This document shows positions 1 through 9,864 of a stretch of 64,000 nt of DNA, piece after piece (position 1 is the stretch's first letter; each line of letters starts with the position of its first letter). The DNA is from Trebonia sp963767685. GTDB taxonomy: Bacteria > Actinomycetota > Actinomycetes > Streptosporangiales > Streptosporangiaceae. The translations under genes were made by a program, and so were the position numbers. The stretch lies in the NCBI GenBank assembly GCA_963767685.1, contig CAVYEZ010000010.1, positions 496,001 to 560,000 of the forward strand. Direction: 5' to 3'. The notes below the pieces were generated by a model. That model searched no databases. It was not told the origin of the DNA and saw only the letters and a program-made list of their open reading frames with translations.

Positions 1-221
1 CGCCGCCGTACGTGGCGGCGGCGGTGCTGCTCGACGGGGCCGACATCGCCTTCCAGCACCTCATCCTCGGCTGCCCGCCCGACGAGGTGCACATCGGCCT
101 GCGCGTGCGCGCGGTGTGGCGCCCGCGGGCGGAATGGGCCACGACGGCCGCGACCATCACCCACTTCACGCCGACCGGCGAGCCGGACGCGCCCTACGAA
201 GCGATTGCGAGGTTCCTTTGA
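1..221 (+). CDS. DUF35/OB-fold acyl-CoA-associated protein, C-terminal part
   Basis: The reading frame enters from the left edge (codons from base 3) and about 73 C-terminal residues are visible. The segment PPYVAAAVLLDGADIAFQHL followed by a short beta-rich tail is typical of the OB-fold half of DUF35 proteins, which bind thiolase-like lipid-transfer proteins; ChsH2-Ltp2 is the studied example in cholesterol side-chain cleavage. Its TGA overlaps the TTG start of the next gene, so the two are almost certainly translationally coupled. The order DUF35, then a 354-residue and a ~390-residue thiolase-fold protein, is that of Rv3521-Rv3522-Rv3523 in Mycobacterium tuberculosis (gene order from memory). 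The N-terminal zinc ribbon expected in this family lies outside the window. Confidence 0.75.
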   Translation, partial: PPYVAAAVLLDGADIAFQHLILGCPPDEVHIGLRVRAVWRPRAEWATTAATITHFTPTGEPDAPYEAIARFL

Positions 222-1274
222 CTGATGTGGCCGTCGTCGGCTTCGCCCAGTCGCCCTGCCGGGTCCGCGAGGACGCGACCACCGGCGGGGTGGAGATGCT
301 GGTGCCGATCTTCGCCGAGGTGTACGCCGTCACCGGGCTGGCCAAGGGCGACATCGGGTTCTGGTGCTCGGGGTCGTCCGACTACCTGGCCGGGCGGGCG
401 TTTTCCTTCGTGCAGGCGGTCGACGCGATCGGAGCGGTCCCGCCGATCATGGAATCGCACGTGGAGATGGACGGCGCCTGGGCGCTGTACGAGGCGTGGG
501 TAAAGATCAAGTCCGGCGAGGCGGAGATCGCGCTGGCCTACGGCTTCGGCAAGTCCTCGGGGGCCGAGCTGCGGCGGGTGCTGGCCCTGCAGCTCGACCC
601 GTACCTGGTGGCGCCGCTGTGGCCGGATGCGGTGTCGGTCGCCGCGCTGCAGGCGCGGCTCGGGATCGAGGCCGGGCTGTGGACCGAGAAGGACATGGCG
701 GAGGTCGCGGCGCGCTGCCGGGCCGCCGCGGTCGCCAATCCGGCGGCGCAGGTATCCGGCGAGGACGCGATCGAGGACCTGCTCGCCCGGCCCTACGTGG
801 CCGACCCACTGCGGGCGCACGACTGCGCGCCGGTCGGCGACGGCGCCGCCGTCGTCGTCCTCGCGGCCGGCGCGCGGGCGCGCGAGCTGTGCGACCGCCC
901 GGCCTGGATCACGTCGTTCGCGCACCGGATCGAGTCCGGCTCGCTGGGGGCGCGGGACCTGCTGAGCGTCGGCCTCGGGCCGGTCGGCGCCCCCGGGCCG
1001 GTCGACGTGGCCGAACTGCACGCCCCGTTCACCCATCAGGAGATCCTGCTGCGCCGGGCCCTCGCGCTCGGCGGCCCCGGTGACTCTGGCGGGCCGGTCG
1101 AGGTCAACCCGTCGGGCGGCGCGCTCTGCGGCAACCCGATGTTCGCCGCCGGGCTCGCCCGGATCGGCGGCGCGGCGCAGGCGGTCATGTCCGGGCGCGC
1201 GTCCCGTTCGCTTGGGCACGCGACCAGCGGGCCCGCGCTGCAGCAGAACCTCGTCTGCGTCATGGAGGCCCGTG

Positions 1275-1282
<8 letters not shown>
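218..1282 (+). CDS. ltp4: Thiolase-fold lipid-transfer protein, Ltp4-like
   Basis: A 354-residue protein of the SCP-x/lipid-transfer thiolase superfamily, the same length as mycobacterial Ltp4 (Rv3522). The TTG start overlaps the preceding stop; a GTG nine bases later is an alternative. Near the C-terminus VEVNPSGGALCGNP and LGHATSG correspond to the thiolase NxxGG and GHP loops. Where a true thiolase has its nucleophilic cysteine this protein reads SHVEMDGA, so classical thiolysis is unlikely. A retro-aldolase or partner role in sterol side-chain cleavage, as shown for Ltp2, fits better. The Ltp3/Ltp4 pair is linked in Rhodococcus to degradation of C24-branched sterol side chains. The next gene overlaps its end by 8 bp. 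Family and cluster assignment are firm; the exact Ltp number is inferred from order and length. Confidence 0.8.
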
Positions 1283-2438
<1,156 letters not shown>

Positions 2439-2523
2439 CGTTGCGCTTGACGCCCGCCTGGCGTCGTGGCGCTCGCCGTATCTGGCGGGCGAGGATCGCG
2501 GGCGTTATGTGTCGTGTCGAGAG

Positions 2524-3753
2524 TTATGCCCGGTAGCTGACCGGCAGGTGCTTGATGCCGTTGAGCCAGCCGGAGCGCAGCCGCTCCGGCTGGCCGGCCT
2601 GGCGGATGTCCGGCATCGCGTCGGCGATGGCGTTGAAGATCAGCCCGATCTCGAGCTTGGCCAGGCTGGCGCCCAGGCAGTAGTGCGCGCCGAAGCCGCC
2701 GAGCCCGACGTGCGGGTTGGGGTCGCGGAGGATGTCGAACCGCTCCGGGTGGTCGAAGACCTCCTCGTCGAAGTTCGCCGACCGGTAGAACAGGCCGAGT
2801 CGCTGCCCCTGCTCGATCCGCTGCCCGCCCAGCTCGGTGTCGGCGAGGGCGGTGCGCTGGAACACGGTGACCGGCGTGCCCCACCTGATGATCTCGTCGG
2901 CCGCCGTCTCCGGCCGCTCCGCCTTGAACAGTTCCCACTGGTCCGGGTGGTCGAAGAAGGCCAGCATGCCGTGCGAGATCGCGTTGCGGGTGGTCTCGTT
3001 GCCCGCCACCGCGAGCATGAGCACGAAGTAGCCGAACTCGTCCGACGACAGCTGCTCGCCGTCGATTTCCGCGTTGACCAGCTTGGTGACGATGTCGTCG
3101 CGGGGGTTCGCCGCCCGGTCCTCGGCCATCTCCATGGCGTAGGCGAGGAGCTCCATCGCCGCCTCGGTCCCTTCTTCCCCGAACTCCGGGTCGTCGTAGC
3201 CGATCATCTGGTTGGACCACTGGAAGATCTTCTTCCTGTCCTCCTGGGGAACGCCGATCAGCTCGGCGATCGCCTGGAGCGGGAGCTCGCAGGCCACGTC
3301 GGTGACGAAGTCGCCGGTCCCCTCGGCCAGCGCGGTGGCCACGATCCGCTCGGCGCGCCCACGCAGGTTGTCGCGCATGCCGCGGACCGACTTGGGCGTG
3401 AAGCCGCGGGACACGATGCCGCGCACCTTGGTGTGCTCCGGCGGGTCGATGTTGAGCAGGATCACCCGCTGCATCTCGATCGCGTCCCTGGTGATGCCCT
3501 CCTGGAAGCGGATGAGCGCGGTGTTCTCCCAGCTGGAGAACAGCTCGGTGCGGCGGGAGACGTCGAGGATGTCGGCGTGCCTGGTGATCACCCAGTAGCC
3601 GTCGTCATCGAAGCCCGCCGAGCCCCGGCGCTGGGCGTTCCACCAGACCGGGGCCGTCCGGCGCAGCTCGGCGAACTCCTCGGCCGGAACCCGGCTGGCG
3701 TAGAGATCAGGGTTGGTGAAGTCAAAACCCGGGGGGATGTCCGGTCCGGCCAT
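2524..3753 (-). CDS. cyp125: Cytochrome P450 CYP125, steroid C26/C27 monooxygenase
   Basis: A 409-residue P450. The I-helix AGNETTR (about residues 250-256), the ExxR pair E287/R290 and the heme ligand loop FGAHYCLG (Cys359) are all present. The N-terminal IPPGFDFTNPDLYA, the SCELPLQAIA-like stretch (here ACELPLQAIAELIGVP) and the C-terminal ERLRSGWLNGIKH closely match remembered CYP125A1 (Rv3545c), which oxidises the cholesterol or cholest-4-en-3-one side-chain terminal carbon to start beta-oxidation. The ATG has GGAGAGGG just upstream. It is divergent from the fadA5-type gene, as in M. tuberculosis Rv3545c/Rv3546, and a consensus KstR operator lies about 24 bp upstream of the start, so KstR repression relieved by a cholesterol-derived CoA thioester is expected. 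No ferredoxin gene is adjacent. Confidence 0.93.
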   Translation of the reverse strand: MAGPDIPPGFDFTNPDLYASRVPAEEFAELRRTAPVWWNAQRRGSAGFDDDGYWVITRHADILDVSRRTELFSSWENTALIRFQEGITRDAIEMQRVILLNIDPPEHTKVRGIVSRGFTPKSVRGMRDNLRGRAERIVATALAEGTGDFVTDVACELPLQAIAELIGVPQEDRKKIFQWSNQMIGYDDPEFGEEGTEAAMELLAYAMEMAEDRAANPRDDIVTKLVNAEIDGEQLSSDEFGYFVLMLAVAGNETTRNAISHGMLAFFDHPDQWELFKAERPETAADEIIRWGTPVTVFQRTALADTELGGQRIEQGQRLGLFYRSANFDEEVFDHPERFDILRDPNPHVGLGGFGAHYCLGASLAKLEIGLIFNAIADAMPDIRQAGQPERLRSGWLNGIKHLPVSYRA

Positions 3754-3776
3754 GACCCTCTCCAGTTTGCCTAAAA

Positions 3777-3790
3777 TGGAACTTGTTCTA
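3777..3790. promoter_or_regulatory. KstR operator upstream of cyp125
   Basis: TGGAACTTGTTCTA matches every fixed position of the published mycobacterial KstR palindrome TnnAACnnGTTnnA. It lies 24 bp upstream of the cyp125 ATG in the divergent promoter region. KstR is the TetR-family repressor of the cholesterol regulon. No kstR gene is visible here. Confidence 0.85.
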
Positions 3791-3853
3791 ATTTAGGTAC
3801 AGTACACGGCGCCGTCCGCCGGGGCTATAGCCGGGCAACCCGGGCCATGGTCA

Positions 3854-3867
3854 AATAACACGTTCTA
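3854..3867. promoter_or_regulatory. Second KstR-like operator, upstream of fadA5
   Basis: AATAACACGTTCTA has the complete AACnnGTT core and the terminal A of the KstR motif but A instead of T at the first position. It ends 20 bp before the chosen fadA5 start. Two sites in one ~130-bp divergent region suggest that each promoter is repressed separately. Confidence 0.65.
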
Positions 3868-3887
3868 ACAGCGAGAAGGTGATCTTG

Positions 3888-5018
3888 GTGGGTACCGCGG
3901 TGATCGTCGAGGCTGTGCGCACACCGATCGGCAGGCGCGGCGGCGTGCTCGCGGGCCTGCACGCCGCCGAGGTCCTCGGCGCGGCCCAGGGCGCGCTGCT
4001 CGACCGGGCGGGCATCGCGCCCGCGGAGGTCGAGCAGGTCGCCGGCGGCTGCGTGACGCAGGCGGGCGAGCAGTCGAACAACATCACCAGGACCGCGTGG
4101 CTGCACGCCGGCCTGCCCTACCAGGCGGGGTGCCTCACGCTGGACGCCCAGTGCGGCTCCGCGCAGCACGCGGTCCACCTGATCGCCGGCCTCATCGCGG
4201 CCGACGCGATCAGCGTCGGCGTCGGCTGCGGGGTGGAGGCCATGTCGCGGGTGCCGCTGCGCTCCAACGTGGGCACCGGGGTCGGCACGCCGCGGCCGGA
4301 CACCTGGGACATCGACCTGCCCAACCAGTTCGTCGCGGCGGAGCGGATCGCCCGGCGCCGCGGCCTGTCGCGGGCGGAGACCGACGCCCTCGGCCTCCGC
4401 TCGCAGGCCCTGGCAAGGGCCGCCTGGGCGGACGGACGGTTCGGCCGGGAGATCACGCCGGTGAAAGCGGCGGGCGGGATGGTCGACCGCGACGAGGGGC
4501 TGCGGGAGACCAGCCTGGACGCCCTGGCCCGGCTCAAGCCGGTGGTCGAGGACGGCCTGCACACGGCGGGGACGTCCTCGCAGATCTCCGACGGCGCGGC
4601 CGCCGTGCTGCTGGCCGACGCCGGCCGGGCGCGGGAGCTCGGCCTGCGGCCGCGGGCGCGGATCGTCGCCCAGTGCCTCATCGGCGCGGAGCCCTACTAC
4701 CACCTCGACGGCCCGATCGCCGCGACGGAGCGGGTGCTGGCGGCCAGCGGCATGACGCTCGCGGACATCGACCTGTTCGAGGTCAACGAGGCGTTCGCCG
4801 CCGTCCTGCTCTCCTGGCTGCGGGTGCTCAAGCCGGACGCGGACCGGGTCAACGTCAACGGCGGGGCGATCGCCCTCGGGCACCCGGTCGGCGCCACCGG
4901 CGCCCGGCTGCTCACCACCGCGCTGCACGAGCTTGAACGGCGCGACGCGAGCACCGCCTTGATCACCATGTGCGCCGGCGGCGCCATGGCCACCGCCACC
5001 ATCATCGAGCGCCTCTGA
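3888..5018 (+). CDS. fadA5: FadA5-type acetyl-CoA acetyltransferase of sterol side-chain beta-oxidation
   Basis: A 376-residue degradative thiolase with the full catalytic set: nucleophile Cys89 in DAQCGSAQ, NEAFA, His332 in GHPVGATG and Cys362 in MCAGGAM. The run from GGCVTQ through EQSNNITR, WDIDLPNQF, HTAGTSSQISDGAAAV and GAEPYYHLDGP closely matches remembered M. tuberculosis FadA5 (Rv3546), which thiolytically shortens cholesterol-derived C8/C5 side-chain acyl-CoAs. I chose the GTG at 3888 because GAGAAGG sits about 8 bases upstream and MGTAVIVEA matches the family N-terminus; GTG at 3879 is possible. It is divergent from cyp125 with a KstR-like site upstream and a dispersed hairpin downstream. 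Confidence 0.92.
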   Translation: MGTAVIVEAVRTPIGRRGGVLAGLHAAEVLGAAQGALLDRAGIAPAEVEQVAGGCVTQAGEQSNNITRTAWLHAGLPYQAGCLTLDAQCGSAQHAVHLIAGLIAADAISVGVGCGVEAMSRVPLRSNVGTGVGTPRPDTWDIDLPNQFVAAERIARRRGLSRAETDALGLRSQALARAAWADGRFGREITPVKAAGGMVDRDEGLRETSLDALARLKPVVEDGLHTAGTSSQISDGAAAVLLADAGRARELGLRPRARIVAQCLIGAEPYYHLDGPIAATERVLAASGMTLADIDLFEVNEAFAAVLLSWLRVLKPDADRVNVNGGAIALGHPVGATGARLLTTALHELERRDASTALITMCAGGAMATATIIERL

Positions 5019-5065
5019 CGCCGGCCCCGCAGGGGGAAGACACGGGCGGGCCAGAGTCGGCCGCA

Positions 5066-5102
5066 TCCGTTCGGGAGGATGGTGTTGATCATTCCGAACG
5101 GA
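5066..5102. repeat. Dispersed hairpin repeat, copy A
   Basis: TCCGTTCGGGA (5066-5076) pairs with TTCCGAACGGA (5092-5102) with one G-T wobble; inside, GAT at 5078-5080 pairs with ATC at 5088-5090. The same stem recurs at 29591-29637 and 61072-61116. This copy lies 48 bp after the fadA5 stop, where a terminator would be expected, but no T-run follows. Confidence 0.75.
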
Positions 5103-5124
5103 CGGGGGTGACTGCCCTCGGCGA

Positions 5125-5140
5125 GCGGGCTTCGGCCCGC
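5125..5140. terminator. Stable UUCG hairpin
   Basis: GCGGGC-TTCG-GCCCGC is a perfect 6-bp stem closed by the extra-stable UUCG tetraloop. It has no U-tract, as is usual for actinomycete terminators. It may end fadA5 transcripts together with the hairpin just upstream. Confidence 0.5.
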
Positions 5141-5415
5141 CGGGCTGGCCTGCTACGGCTGTTGCTGTGGTGGCGCATGATCACGATCTCGGCCTCGCTG
5201 CCGCAATCGTTTGCAGAGCGGAAGCGCGGGAACGTGTTCGCTGCTGTACGTACGCCCCCACCTGCATGGATGGATTTTCGGTATACACACCGCTAATTGT
5301 CACATTATGCAAGTTTCGGGGACGAACATCCGTTACGCTGCAGCCTTACCGGCGGGCGCATATGCGGCTCAGAGTGTTCCCGCCGCGATGGCGTTGATTT
5401 GCGGAGGGGGATCCG

Positions 5416-6981
5416 ATGGCCAGGATTGCTACTGGCGTGCAACCAGTCGAGGAGACTAGGGACAAAGGCCTCAAGACCGGCGCGCTCGGCCTGGTGTCGA
5501 GCGTCGTCATCGGCGTCGCGTCCACGGCGCCCGCCTACAGCCTGGCCGCGACGCTGTTCTTCGTCGTGGCCGCCGTCGGGCTGAAGTCCCCGCTGGTCGC
5601 CGTCCTCGCGTTCGTGCCGATGCTGCTGTGCTCGATCGGCTTCAGCGAGCTGAACAAGGCCGACCCTGACTGCGGGACCACGTTCATCTGGGGCACCCGG
5701 GCGTTCGGGCCGTCGATCGGCTGGTTCGGCGGCTGGGCCACGGTCGCCGCCGACATCCTGGTCATGGGCAGCCTGGCGCAGGTCGCCGGGCAGTACCTGT
5801 TCTTCCTGTTCCAGGGGCCGAACAGCTCGATCGGAGCCAACGCCTCGGGCGGCTGGGTGCTGCTGGTCGGCATCTTGTGGATCATCGCGATGACCTACAT
5901 CTGCTACCGCGGCATCGAGCTGTCGGCCCGGTTCCAGCGGATCCTGCTGACCATCGAGGTCGTCATGCTGATGGTGCTGTCGGTGACGGCGCTGGTCCGG
6001 GTGTTCGTCAGCAACCCGGCGGGGTCGGTGCACCCGAGCATCAGCTGGCTGTCGCCGGCGCACCTGCCCCTCTCGGCGTTCGTGTCCGGGATCATCCTGA
6101 TGCTGTTCATCTACTGGGGCTGGGACACCGCCCTGTCGGTGAACGAGGAGACCGCGGACAAGGCCAGGACGCCCGGCCGGGCCGGCATCATCTCGACGAT
6201 CCTGCTGCTGTTCACCTACGCGATCGTGATCATCTCCGTGCAGTCGTTCGCCGGGGTCGGCGCCAAGGGCGTCGGGCTCACGAACCCGGGCCACCAGTTC
6301 GACGTGCTGTCGGTAACCGGAAGCGCGATCTTCGGGACCTCCGGGCTCGGCACCGTGCTGTCCCGGCTGCTGATCTTGATGGTGCTCAGCTCGGCGGCCG
6401 CGTCCACCCAGACGACGATCCTGCCGGCCGCCCGCACCGCGCTGTCCATGGCGGCCTACCGGGCACTGCCCCAGCAGTTCGCCAAGATCAGCCCGCGGTT
6501 CCTGACCCCCACGGTGTCCACGATCGTGGTCGGGGTCGTTTCCGTCGCGCTGTACGTCCCGCTGAACTTCATCGCCGGCGGCAACCCGATCGCCGACGCC
6601 GTCACCGCGATCGGCCTCTACATCGCCTTCTACTACGGGCTGACCGCCTTCTCCTGCGCCTGGTACTACCGGTCCACCCTTCGCAACAGCGCCCGTGACC
6701 TGTGGATGCGGGGCATCCTGCCGCTGCTCGGCGGCCTGATCATGTACGCGGCGGGCACCTACAGCCTGCAGAGCGACTGGGTGGCGAGCAACAGCTACAC
6801 CTCGTGGACAGTGCCCGGCCTGGAGTGGCACGTCGGCGGGATCTTCATCGTCGCCGCGCTGGCCGCGCTGATCGGGGTGGCCAGCTTCGTGTTCATGCGG
6901 GTAACCGCCCCCGCCTTCTTCCGCAGGCAGACACTCAACCGGGCCGCCACCCCCGCGCGGGTCCCAGAACTGGAACTGTGA
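5416..6981 (+). CDS. APC-family amino acid/polyamine permease
   Basis: A 521-residue integral membrane protein. After a short cytoplasmic start the motif GLVSSVVIGVASTAPAYSL forms the unwound first helix of APC transporters, and about 12 hydrophobic helices follow. It likely imports amino acids or related amines with a proton; substrate cannot be read from sequence. The ATG follows GCGGAGGGGGATCCG, a strong ribosome binding site. The TGA overlaps the GTG of the NB-ARC/TPR gene, suggesting coupled expression, which is unusual for a permease and may mean the pair forms a sensing unit. The EETADKARTPGRAG loop around residues 240-255 is typical of actinobacterial members. Confidence 0.88.
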   Translation: MARIATGVQPVEETRDKGLKTGALGLVSSVVIGVASTAPAYSLAATLFFVVAAVGLKSPLVAVLAFVPMLLCSIGFSELNKADPDCGTTFIWGTRAFGPSIGWFGGWATVAADILVMGSLAQVAGQYLFFLFQGPNSSIGANASGGWVLLVGILWIIAMTYICYRGIELSARFQRILLTIEVVMLMVLSVTALVRVFVSNPAGSVHPSISWLSPAHLPLSAFVSGIILMLFIYWGWDTALSVNEETADKARTPGRAGIISTILLLFTYAIVIISVQSFAGVGAKGVGLTNPGHQFDVLSVTGSAIFGTSGLGTVLSRLLILMVLSSAAASTQTTILPAARTALSMAAYRALPQQFAKISPRFLTPTVSTIVVGVVSVALYVPLNFIAGGNPIADAVTAIGLYIAFYYGLTAFSCAWYYRSTLRNSARDLWMRGILPLLGGLIMYAAGTYSLQSDWVASNSYTSWTVPGLEWHVGGIFIVAALAALIGVASFVFMRVTAPAFFRRQTLNRAATPARVPELEL

Positions 6982-9218
6982 GCGCCGGGCAGGCGGCGAT
7001 GGTGCAGGCGGGAACGGGAGCAGACGCGGGCGCGGTGCCCGGGAGGTCGTCCTGGCCGGCCCGGTCCGGGCCGGTGCCGGCGCTGGCCCACGGTTACGCG
7101 GACCGGATAGAGACGGCGCCCGACCTGGCGGCGGCGCTGCCGCCCGGAGGCGCGGTCGCGCTGGTCCCTGACCGGAGTTCCGGTCCCGGCCCGGCGCCCG
7201 ACCCGGCCGCGCGGGACTGGCCGCGGGTCTCGGGGAAGACCCAGCTCGCCGCGGCCTTCGCCGAGTCGCTGTGGCAGTCGCGCAGGCTGGACCTGCTGGT
7301 TTGGATCCAGGCCACGAGCCGGGCGGCGGTGCTGTCCGGCTACGCCGCGGCCACCGCCGTCGCGACCGGCCGGAGCCAGGAGATCAGCTGCGAGTCCGTC
7401 GCCGCCCAGTTCGTCGGCTGGCTCGGCGAGACCAGCCGCTCCTGGCTGGTCGTGCTGGACGACCTGACCGATCCGGCCGACCTGGAGGGCCTCTGGCCGA
7501 CCGGCCCGGCCGGCCGCGTGCTGGTGACCTCGGCTGACGCCGCCGCCGTCCCCCGCGGCATGCAGGTCCTGCCGGTCGGGCTGTTCAACCAGCGCGAGGC
7601 GCTAAGCCATCTCATGGAGCGGCTATCGGCGAACCCGGGCCAGCGGTTCGGCGCGATTGACCTGGTCAACGTCATGGGCTGGGAGCCGGCCGCGCTGGCG
7701 CAGGCGAGCGCGGTGATCGCCAGCGCCCCGATGTCGTGCCACGACTACCGCGAGTACTTCGTCCGCAGGCAGCGGCAGCTGACCGATCCGGCGGGCGCAC
7801 CGCCGTCCGCGAGCGCGGTCACCTGGACGCTGGCCTGGGAGCGCGCCGATCAGCTGGTCCCCGGCGGGTCGGTCCAGTCGGTGCTGGCCCTGGCCGCGTT
7901 GCTGGACGGGCACGGCATACCAGGAACCGTCTTCGGCACCCCGGCGGCAGCGGGCTACGCCACCGGCGGCGCCGACGCCCGGGCCGGCGGCGAGCCCGCC
8001 CGCGCCGCGCTGGCGGCGCTGGAGCGCGTCGGCCTGCTGACCATCACGACCGGCACCGCACTAGCCCCGCCGGCCGCGCCACCGCCAGCGGTCCGGATCA
8101 GCCCGGTGCTGCAATCGGCCCTGCGCGCCGCGATGCCAGAAGGCATGCTGGATCAGGCGGTCCCGGCGGCCGCGGACGCCCTGCTCCAGGCCTGGCCGGA
8201 ACAAGAGCGCCCCGACTGGCCCGCCGCCGCGCTGCGCTCCTGCACGGCGGCGCTGCGGCAGGTCGCGGGAGACCGGCTGTGGGCCGGCGGATGCCATCCG
8301 GTGCTGCTCCGGGCGGGCGACAGCCTGGATCAGGCCCGCCTGACCGGTCCCGCGGTGGACCACTGGCGCGAGCTGTTCATCACCGGCGACCAGTTGCTCG
8401 GCGCCGGGCACCCGCACACGATACTGGCCGGGCAGCGGCTGGCCGAGGCCCTGCTGGCGGCCGGGCGGCCGGACGAGGCCGTCACCTGGTTCCAGCGCCT
8501 GGTCGACACCCAGGGCGTGCGGCTCGGACCGGAGCACCGCGATCTGATCGGAGCGCGGCTCCGACTGGGGCACGCCCTGGTCGCGGCCCGCGACCCGCAC
8601 CGCGCGATCTCGGTCCTCGAGCGCGTGGTCCCCGAGGCCGAGCAGAGCCGGGGTCCCGAGGACGCCGACACGCTCGGCGCGCGGGACGAGCTCGCCGCCG
8701 CCTGCATGGCGGCGGGCCGGCACCCCGACGCCATCGCCCTGTACCGGCGCACGCTCGCCGACCGGGAGCGCAGCCAGGGCCCCCGCCATCCGGAGACGAT
8801 GACCACGCGGCGGGGCCTGGCCGACGCCTACCTGGCCGGCGGCCTGGCGAAAGAGGCGGTCGCGGCCTACAAGCGGGTGGTCGCGGACCGGGAGCGCGCC
8901 CTCGGGCCCGACCACCTGGACACCATCAGGGCCCGGTACAGCCTGGGCGCCGCCTACCAGCGGACGGGCAAGACGGTGGCCGCCGAGCGGGTCTACGAGC
9001 AGGCCCGGGTCGGCTTCGAGCAGGTGCTCGGCCCCCGTCACCCGGACGCGCTGCGCGCCCGGGCGGAACTCGCCCTGGTATACCGCCAGCTTGGGCGGTA
9101 CGGCGACGCCCGCGCGCTGCTGCGCGACACGGTCGGCCGTCTGCAGCTCGCCCTGCCCAGTGACGACCCGCTGATCCCCGAGCTGCGCGAGGTCCTGGCC
9201 GATATCGGCGACGAGTAA
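6978..9218 (+). CDS. NB-ARC/STAND-like ATPase with kinesin-light-chain-type TPRs
   Basis: A 746-residue protein if the GTG overlapping the permease stop is used (ATG at 7002 is an alternative). The N-terminal half resembles an NB-ARC switch: a P-loop remnant VSGKTQLA near residue 80, a Walker B-like WLVVLDDL near residue 160, and a sensor-like region LVTSADAAAVPRGMQVLPVGLF. The P-loop lacks the usual GxGGxG glycines, so nucleotide binding may be weak or lost. The C-terminal ~280 residues are five or so 42-residue TPRs of the kinesin-light-chain class with repeating LG(P)xHPDT/A and RxxLAxAYxxxG motifs. Such proteins are regulatory scaffolds or signalling switches; the partner is unknown. Coupling to the upstream permease hints at a link with transport. 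Confidence 0.8.
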   Translation: MSAGQAAMVQAGTGADAGAVPGRSSWPARSGPVPALAHGYADRIETAPDLAAALPPGGAVALVPDRSSGPGPAPDPAARDWPRVSGKTQLAAAFAESLWQSRRLDLLVWIQATSRAAVLSGYAAATAVATGRSQEISCESVAAQFVGWLGETSRSWLVVLDDLTDPADLEGLWPTGPAGRVLVTSADAAAVPRGMQVLPVGLFNQREALSHLMERLSANPGQRFGAIDLVNVMGWEPAALAQASAVIASAPMSCHDYREYFVRRQRQLTDPAGAPPSASAVTWTLAWERADQLVPGGSVQSVLALAALLDGHGIPGTVFGTPAAAGYATGGADARAGGEPARAALAALERVGLLTITTGTALAPPAAPPPAVRISPVLQSALRAAMPEGMLDQAVPAAADALLQAWPEQERPDWPAAALRSCTAALRQVAGDRLWAGGCHPVLLRAGDSLDQARLTGPAVDHWRELFITGDQLLGAGHPHTILAGQRLAEALLAAGRPDEAVTWFQRLVDTQGVRLGPEHRDLIGARLRLGHALVAARDPHRAISVLERVVPEAEQSRGPEDADTLGARDELAAACMAAGRHPDAIALYRRTLADRERSQGPRHPETMTTRRGLADAYLAGGLAKEAVAAYKRVVADRERALGPDHLDTIRARYSLGAAYQRTGKTVAAERVYEQARVGFEQVLGPRHPDALRARAELALVYRQLGRYGDARALLRDTVGRLQLALPSDDPLIPELREVLADIGDE

Positions 9219-9257
9219 CTCCCGCGGTACTGGCCCGCGCTGGGCTGGCTTGCATCG

Positions 9258-9284
9258 TTAGTGCGTTAATTGATAGCGTACTAA
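9258..9284. promoter_or_regulatory. Inverted-repeat operator for the adjacent MarR gene
   Basis: TTAGTGCG (9258-9265) and CGTACTAA (9277-9284) form an imperfect inverted repeat with an 11-bp AT-rich spacer, 48 bp before the chosen start. The half-site spacing equals that of the palindrome between the second OhrR-like gene and ohr near 63250, so it is probably the autoregulatory site. Confidence 0.55.
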
Positions 9285-9332
9285 TGGTTAGCGCGGACAG
9301 CGATTTTGGCTTGCGGACTACGGCGAGGCGCC

Positions 9333-9851
9333 ATGGAGATCACCGAGCACGAAGACGGCCAGACGAGGCCGCCGGAGATACCCGGCGATCCGCTGGCACT
9401 CGAGCGCCAGGTGTGCTTCGCCCTGTCGATCGCGGCCCGCAGCGTGCTGAGCATCTACCGGCCGATCCTGGAGCCGATGGGGCTGACTCACCCGCAGTAC
9501 CTGGTGATGCTGGCGCTCTGGGGACAGTCGCCCCTCGCGGTCAAGGAGCTCATCGAGATGCTCCAGCTGGACGGGCCGACGCTGTCGCCGATGCTGAAGC
9601 GCCTGGAGGCGGCCGGCCTGATCTCCAGGACGCGCGACCCCCAGGACGAGCGGCAACTGCGCATCGACCTGACTGAGAAGGGCCGCGCGCTGCGCGAGCA
9701 GGCGCTGAACGTGCCGCCGACGGTCGTGGCGAAGCTCGGCATGAGCCTCGGCGACCTCATGGAACTGCACAAGGGGCTCACGGAACTCAACGAGGCGGCC
9801 CGCCGGGCCGGCATCACGCCGCTGCCCGCCCCGGCCACGGACAGCATCTAG
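9333..9851 (+). CDS. OhrR-like MarR-family regulator
   Basis: A 172-residue winged-helix regulator. The segment LERQVCFALSIAARSV carries a cysteine (Cys28) at the position of the peroxide-sensing Cys of OhrR proteins, and LTHPQYLVMLALW, TLSPMLKRLEAAGLISR and DERQLRIDLT are the expected helix, recognition helix and wing. It therefore probably senses organic hydroperoxides or hypochlorite by cysteine oxidation. ATG 9333 is preferred over TTG 9306 because the family starts shortly before the QxCFAL motif. No ohr gene is adjacent; its only close neighbour is the small zinc-binding membrane protein 13 bp downstream. A paralogue lies at 62774-63223. Confidence 0.85.
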   Translation: MEITEHEDGQTRPPEIPGDPLALERQVCFALSIAARSVLSIYRPILEPMGLTHPQYLVMLALWGQSPLAVKELIEMLQLDGPTLSPMLKRLEAAGLISRTRDPQDERQLRIDLTEKGRALREQALNVPPTVVAKLGMSLGDLMELHKGLTELNEAARRAGITPLPAPATDSI

Positions 9852-9864
9852 TGCGGGGAGCACA

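Larger units (their letters stand above)
5019..5415. other. Intergenic region with two hairpins, no gene seen
   Basis: About 400 bp between fadA5 and the APC permease. It contains a dispersed hairpin (5066-5102) and a UUCG-tetraloop hairpin (5125-5140), both plausible transcription-stop or mRNA-end structures, then a more AT-rich stretch around 5280-5330 that probably holds the permease promoter. Short open frames here show no family features. Confidence 0.6.

Noticed and set aside
2509..3774. 421-residue plus-strand open frame over the P450
   Set aside because: Antisense to cyp125, whose protein has all P450 motifs.
5305..6831. 508-residue minus-strand open frame
   Set aside because: Antisense to the APC permease; its composition (His/Asp/Gln/Arg-rich) is typical of an antisense membrane gene.
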